Shown: positions 3,639-6,915 of the stretch, in pieces
How the letters are laid out: each line of letters starts with the position of its first letter
Numbering within the stretch: the first letter of the stretch is position 1
From: Oscillospiraceae bacterium
GTDB lineage: Bacteria > Bacillota_A > Clostridia > Oscillospirales > Oscillospiraceae
Length of the DNA: 6,915 bases
Direction of reading: 5' to 3'
Assembly: GCA_017545325.1 (NCBI GenBank)
Contig: JAFWOX010000112.1
Coordinates: forward strand, 1-6,915
Notes under the pieces: model-generated
Databases searched by the model: none
What the model saw: the letters and a program-made list of their open reading frames with translations, nothing else
What the model was told of the DNA's origin: nothing
Position numbers and translations under genes: made by a program

Positions 3639-5537
3639 ATGATGACAGATCTTTATGAGCTCGTACAGAAAGAGGCCATTGCCCGGGGCAGCCTCTATGA
3701 CGGGGGCCGGGACGCCAGGGCGGCCCTCCTCGCCCTGATGGACAGCCACGGCTGGTTCGGCCAGGTGCCCGTCTTCGACAGGGAAAAGGTCCTCCTGACG
3801 GACCCTGCTCCCCTCCTTCCCTTCCTCCCCCTCTGGCTGGAGGCCTATGGGAAGGGAACGGAGGAAAAGCTCCGCCTCCTCCTGGAGAGGTCCTCACGGA
3901 AGCTCCCCGATACCTGCGCCGCCCTGCGGGACTTCCTGGACCGGCGGGGCGCACCGGGGAAGGAGGCTGCCCTCTCCATGGCGGACCAGGCCCTCTTTTC
4001 CCTGAAGAAGGAGGCCCGGGAACTGGGTGCAGGGGACATCGAGGAGCTCCTCTCCGCCGCCGCCATCAGGCTCGGCCGCGCTTCCTTTTTCCTCCTCCAG
4101 GACTTCCTGGTCTCCATGATGCCCGAAGGCTCCTTCTTCCCCTGGCGCTATTCCATCGACGTAAGGCCCAGGGACCCTGCCCTGAACGGGGCCTACCCCG
4201 TCCATGACTTCGCCCGCATGGCCTGGGCCTGCTGGAACGCAGAGGCCTGGAAGGAAAGGTCCCTGAAGGAGAAGGCCCTGAAGAACCCCGTCCACGCGAG
4301 GCTCTGGCTCTTCACCGCCATGCACTTCATCTGCGCCCTGCGGGCCGCGGACCTCATGCGCCTTCCCGCCCCCTCCTGTCCTGACGCCCTGGTGCGGAAG
4401 GCCCCTGATGACAGGGAGGCGGCCCGCCTCCTGGCCGGCGCCTGGCTGGACCAGGTCCGCTCCCTCCACCTCGTGCCCGGCAAGACGGCACGCTTCGGGA
4501 ACGTCCCTGAGATAGTCCTCACGGTCCCCGAAAGCCTCCTGGCCCCCCTGGGGACCATCCTGGCCTGCGCCCTGCTCTCCTGCGGGGACGGCTCCCCCTT
4601 CATCATCTCCGGCGCCTCCTGTGCGTCCCTCAGCGCCTTCTTCGGCCCCGACTTCGCCGCCTGGGCAGGCTCCCGCAGCCTTTCCTCCAGGCGCTGCAAC
4701 AAGTCATACCTGCAGGGGATCGAGGCCCTTTCCGGAGATACGGGGACCGCCGGCGGAGGCTACATCCTGGCCGCCCTGGCCAGGTCCCACAAGGGAGGGA
4801 TCGGGACCATCCCCGAGGCCACGGACATCTACCTGCAGGACGCCAGCTTCACGGGCTGCACGCCGGGGTACGTCATACGCCACATGTTCGAGAGGGGGAC
4901 CTTCGGCTTCACCGCCGTCCTCCTCCTGGAAGGCTATGACAGGAAGGCCTTCCGGGCCCTCTCCGTCAGGGGCCAGACGGAGCTCATCAGAGGGATCGGC
5001 CTCTCCGCCCTGGAGCTCGAGGAGGCCGCGAAGGCCGCTGACGCTGCCCTCGGGAGGGCCGCCCAGGCAGTCTCCGCCTTCTATTCGGTCTGCGGGGATG
5101 ATCCCGGCGCTGCTTCCGGGGCCCTGAAGAAGCTCGCCTTCGGGGCCGCCCCATCGAAGACGGAAGGCCTCCAGTGCCTCGCCATGGCCTGCGGGAGCCC
5201 CTGCCCTTCCCCGGAGAGGTCCTCCTGCGCCGGATGCGGGCATGAGGTCTATTCCCGGGCCTTCCTCCACGTGGTCATGAAGGAATACGTCTCCCTCTGC
5301 CGCCGGCAGGCCATGGCGCCCACACAGGAGGAAAGGGAAAGGACCTCCCTCCTGATCCGGCAGGGCGTCCTCCCCGTCATAGGCCAGTACCTCCGGACCC
5401 TCCGGGAGGACTTCCCGGACGCGGACATGGCATACATCACAGAAATGATCAGGAAAGGAAAGAACGATGCGTCCCTTTATAAAGACAGAAGCCATGGACG
5501 GCTTCACCAGGACGATGGCACTGACGGCAGTCACTGA
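3639..5537 (+). CDS. Large divergent tyrosine-recombinase-like protein (recombinase 2 of the trio) with Cys-rich tail
   Basis: 632 residues. A typical Arg I box is seen at CALRAADLMRL (Arg235). Further on, RRCNKSYLQG (351-360), SHKG (His384) and ATDIYL (Tyr398) match the order of box II, the GH His and the Tyr nucleophile. However, the HxxR box reads Arg352-x-x-Lys355, and the His-to-Tyr spacing is 14 instead of the usual 9, so activity is doubtful. The C-terminal part has C513-x4-C518-x3-C522-x7-C530-x2-C533-GH, which looks like a zinc-binding element. The N-terminal half is unrecognised and helical in character. The length is close to TnpB of Tn554 (about 630 residues), and its middle position in the operon fits that role; homology itself is inferred. 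The last 24 codons overlap the next gene in another frame. It may be a structural or targeting partner rather than a cutter. Confidence 0.75.
   Translation: MMTDLYELVQKEAIARGSLYDGGRDARAALLALMDSHGWFGQVPVFDREKVLLTDPAPLLPFLPLWLEAYGKGTEEKLRLLLERSSRKLPDTCAALRDFLDRRGAPGKEAALSMADQALFSLKKEARELGAGDIEELLSAAAIRLGRASFFLLQDFLVSMMPEGSFFPWRYSIDVRPRDPALNGAYPVHDFARMAWACWNAEAWKERSLKEKALKNPVHARLWLFTAMHFICALRAADLMRLPAPSCPDALVRKAPDDREAARLLAGAWLDQVRSLHLVPGKTARFGNVPEIVLTVPESLLAPLGTILACALLSCGDGSPFIISGASCASLSAFFGPDFAAWAGSRSLSSRRCNKSYLQGIEALSGDTGTAGGGYILAALARSHKGGIGTIPEATDIYLQDASFTGCTPGYVIRHMFERGTFGFTAVLLLEGYDRKAFRALSVRGQTELIRGIGLSALELEEAAKAADAALGRAAQAVSAFYSVCGDDPGAASGALKKLAFGAAPSKTEGLQCLAMACGSPCPSPERSSCAGCGHEVYSRAFLHVVMKEYVSLCRRQAMAPTQEERERTSLLIRQGVLPVIGQYLRTLREDFPDADMAYITEMIRKGKNDASLYKDRSHGRLHQDDGTDGSH
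5454..5460 (+). promoter_or_regulatory. Ribosome binding site of recombinase gene 3, inside gene 2
   Basis: AAAGGAA (within AGGAAAGGAAAG, 5451-5462) lies 6 nt before ATG 5467. The later in-frame Met codons at 5494 and 5515 have no such site, so 5467 is the preferred start. Its place inside gene 2 points to translational coupling. Confidence 0.65.
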
Positions 5538-6915
5538 CCGGGAGACGGCGGAGGCCCGACGCCTCTTTGAAAAGGCCCGGGACACGGGCGTCATCCTGAA
5601 CGCTTCCTTCGACGACAGCGTCTGGAAGCTGACGGACGAGGTCCATACCTGCTCCATCCGCTTCCTCCCGCGGGAGGAGGCATGGGAGGCCGGGGGCGGC
5701 ACCTGGATGGGGATCGGCCGGGAGGCCTTCGTGACATACATGAAGGTCTTCCTGGTCTTCTCCATGGGGAGCCTTGCCCTCATCTCCCTCAGGGAGCGGG
5801 CGTCGGCCGTCATGGACCTGGCCTCCTGCTCCCTGAAGGACCTGGAGGAGAGGCCCTTCCCCCTGAGCGCCCTCCTCTTCACGGAGCTCCTGCCGCCTTC
5901 CCCGGAGAGGGACGCCGCCGCGGAGAGCCTCGATGACCTCTTCATCCCTTTCAGGAAGGGCCCCGGGAGGGCCAGGGACCTGGCCCCCTTCGAGACCTTC
6001 CTCCGTTTCGGGGAGGGCCTCGACGCCTTCTGGGAGCAGGCCGGGAGCGGTGAAAAGGTCCGCTTCTTCCCCATCCGGCTCTGGTGGGACCTGACCTGCA
6101 TCCTGCCGCTGCGCCCCACGGAGTTCACCCTGATCCCCGGCGGCTGCCTGCGGCAGAAGGACGGGAGGTGCTTCCTCACCATCCGCCGGACCATCCTTAA
6201 GAAGCGCCGGGGCGCCCGGGGCTACCGGGTGGACCTGGACTACGCGAAGGAGGAGTACGAAGTCACCCCCGCCATCGCCCGGGAGATCCTCCTGTACAGG
6301 GAGATGGCCGGCAGGACCGGGAAGGAGAAGTACCTCCTGGGCGGGGACAGGCTCTTTTCCTACCATGAGCTGCGGATCCTCCTTGCCTCCTTCCAGACGG
6401 AGGTCCTCGGGATATCCGCCCCGGAGGCCATGGTCCGTCCCGGGGACACCAGGCACCTGGCCATGGCAGGCCTCATCCTCTCCGGCGGGTCCCCTTCCGT
6501 CTGCAGGGCCCTGGCCGGGCATGAGTCCATCACGGTCAGCAGCCACTACTACGCGAACCTCCCTTCCCTGATCACCAGTGCCGTCTATTCCTACAGCCGC
6601 AGACGGTCCGGGACCTTCCTGGCGGACCTGCCGGCCAGGTCCCTGCCTGAAAGGGGCGCCGTCCTCCACAGGGTCCCCGGCGGGACATGCAGCGACCAGG
6701 GGGCGGCCGCCGGGGACGTGTCGGAGTGCCTCAAGGTCTTCCGGGCCGGCACCGGCCTCGGGGCCTGCGTCTCCTGCCCCCATTTCCGCCCTGACCCCTC
6801 CCGCCTGTCCATGGCCGTGAAGGCCAGGGAAGAGGACCTGCGCTCAGACTGCGCCTTCCTTGTATCCATGGTCGACCTCGTCTCAAAAGGGCGCGGGCAT
6901 CAGGAGGGGATCGCG
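5467..6915 (+). CDS. Tyrosine recombinase 3 of the trio, 3' end beyond the right edge
   Basis: 483 codons are visible with no stop. Catalytic positions: Arg216 in LRPTEFTLIP (Arg I), basic LKKRRGARGY (Lys245/Lys246, beta-hairpin candidates), Arg329-His330 in GDTRHLAMA (box II, with the first His replaced by Gly326), His352 in LAGHESI and Tyr361 in SSHYYAN, exactly 9 residues after the His. After the catalytic domain comes C408-x12-C421-x12-C434-x2-C437-PHF, a probable zinc-binding tail of the type seen in TnpB-like transposon recombinases (CxxCPHF). The N-terminal 190 residues are unrecognised, with a hydrophobic helix-like run at about 92-106. The start overlaps gene 2 by 71 nt, so the two are likely translated together and work in one complex. 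It is likely active for Tyr chemistry if Gly326 is tolerated. Confidence 0.85.
   Translation, partial: MRPFIKTEAMDGFTRTMALTAVTDRETAEARRLFEKARDTGVILNASFDDSVWKLTDEVHTCSIRFLPREEAWEAGGGTWMGIGREAFVTYMKVFLVFSMGSLALISLRERASAVMDLASCSLKDLEERPFPLSALLFTELLPPSPERDAAAESLDDLFIPFRKGPGRARDLAPFETFLRFGEGLDAFWEQAGSGEKVRFFPIRLWWDLTCILPLRPTEFTLIPGGCLRQKDGRCFLTIRRTILKKRRGARGYRVDLDYAKEEYEVTPAIAREILLYREMAGRTGKEKYLLGGDRLFSYHELRILLASFQTEVLGISAPEAMVRPGDTRHLAMAGLILSGGSPSVCRALAGHESITVSSHYYANLPSLITSAVYSYSRRRSGTFLADLPARSLPERGAVLHRVPGGTCSDQGAAAGDVSECLKVFRAGTGLGACVSCPHFRPDPSRLSMAVKAREEDLRSDCAFLVSMVDLVSKGRGHQEGIA

Noticed and set aside
4704..6194. Long minus-strand reading frame of 496 codons (and others at 5449-6783 and 2450-3259)
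   Set aside because: Antisense to recombinase genes that have clear catalytic motifs; Gly/Pro/Arg-rich composition and lack of a ribosome binding site are typical shadows in GC-rich coding DNA.

Overview
The window suggests a Bacillota (Firmicutes), probably a gut-type Clostridia/Lachnospiraceae-like genome. A partial CpsB/YwqE-type PHP-domain phosphatase gene, typical of Gram-positive capsule/exopolysaccharide loci, leaves the window at the left edge on the minus strand. Strong AAAGGAGG-type ribosome binding sites precede the other genes. The taxon is an inference from gene family and signals; no rRNA or tRNA is present.

Layout. 1-322 (minus) holds the N-terminal 107 residues of the phosphatase, with an extended -10 promoter near 391-399. 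323-1429 is about 1.1 kb without a convincing protein gene. It starts AT-rich and becomes GC-rich after about 540. It holds a terminator-like hairpin (877-916, plus strand), a cluster of palindromes and short repeats (938-1040), a 17-bp imperfect direct repeat (990-1006 and 1173-1189), and a very strong minus-strand terminator (1314-1374). From 1430 on, all genes lie on the plus strand in one GC-rich block: a 253-aa protein of unknown function (1430-2191), a large hairpin (2217-2288), then three consecutive tyrosine-recombinase-type genes: 424 aa (2319-3593), 632 aa (3639-5537) and at least 483 aa (5467 to the right edge, incomplete).

Working model. The three recombinase genes sit head to tail (45-nt gap, then a 71-nt overlap) and look like one expression unit, as in the recombinase modules of Tn554-like transposons or recombinase-in-trio (RIT) elements. 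The first has an almost complete catalytic set. The second keeps a plausible first Arg and Tyr but has a divergent His/Arg box and a Cys-rich tail. The third has Arg, Arg-His, His and Tyr plus a CxxCPHF tail. I infer the left part of an integrated mobile element inserted upstream of a cps-type gene, with the hairpins and repeats at 860-1400 marking its outer region. The true ends, the cargo and the 3' end of the last gene are outside the window or unresolved.
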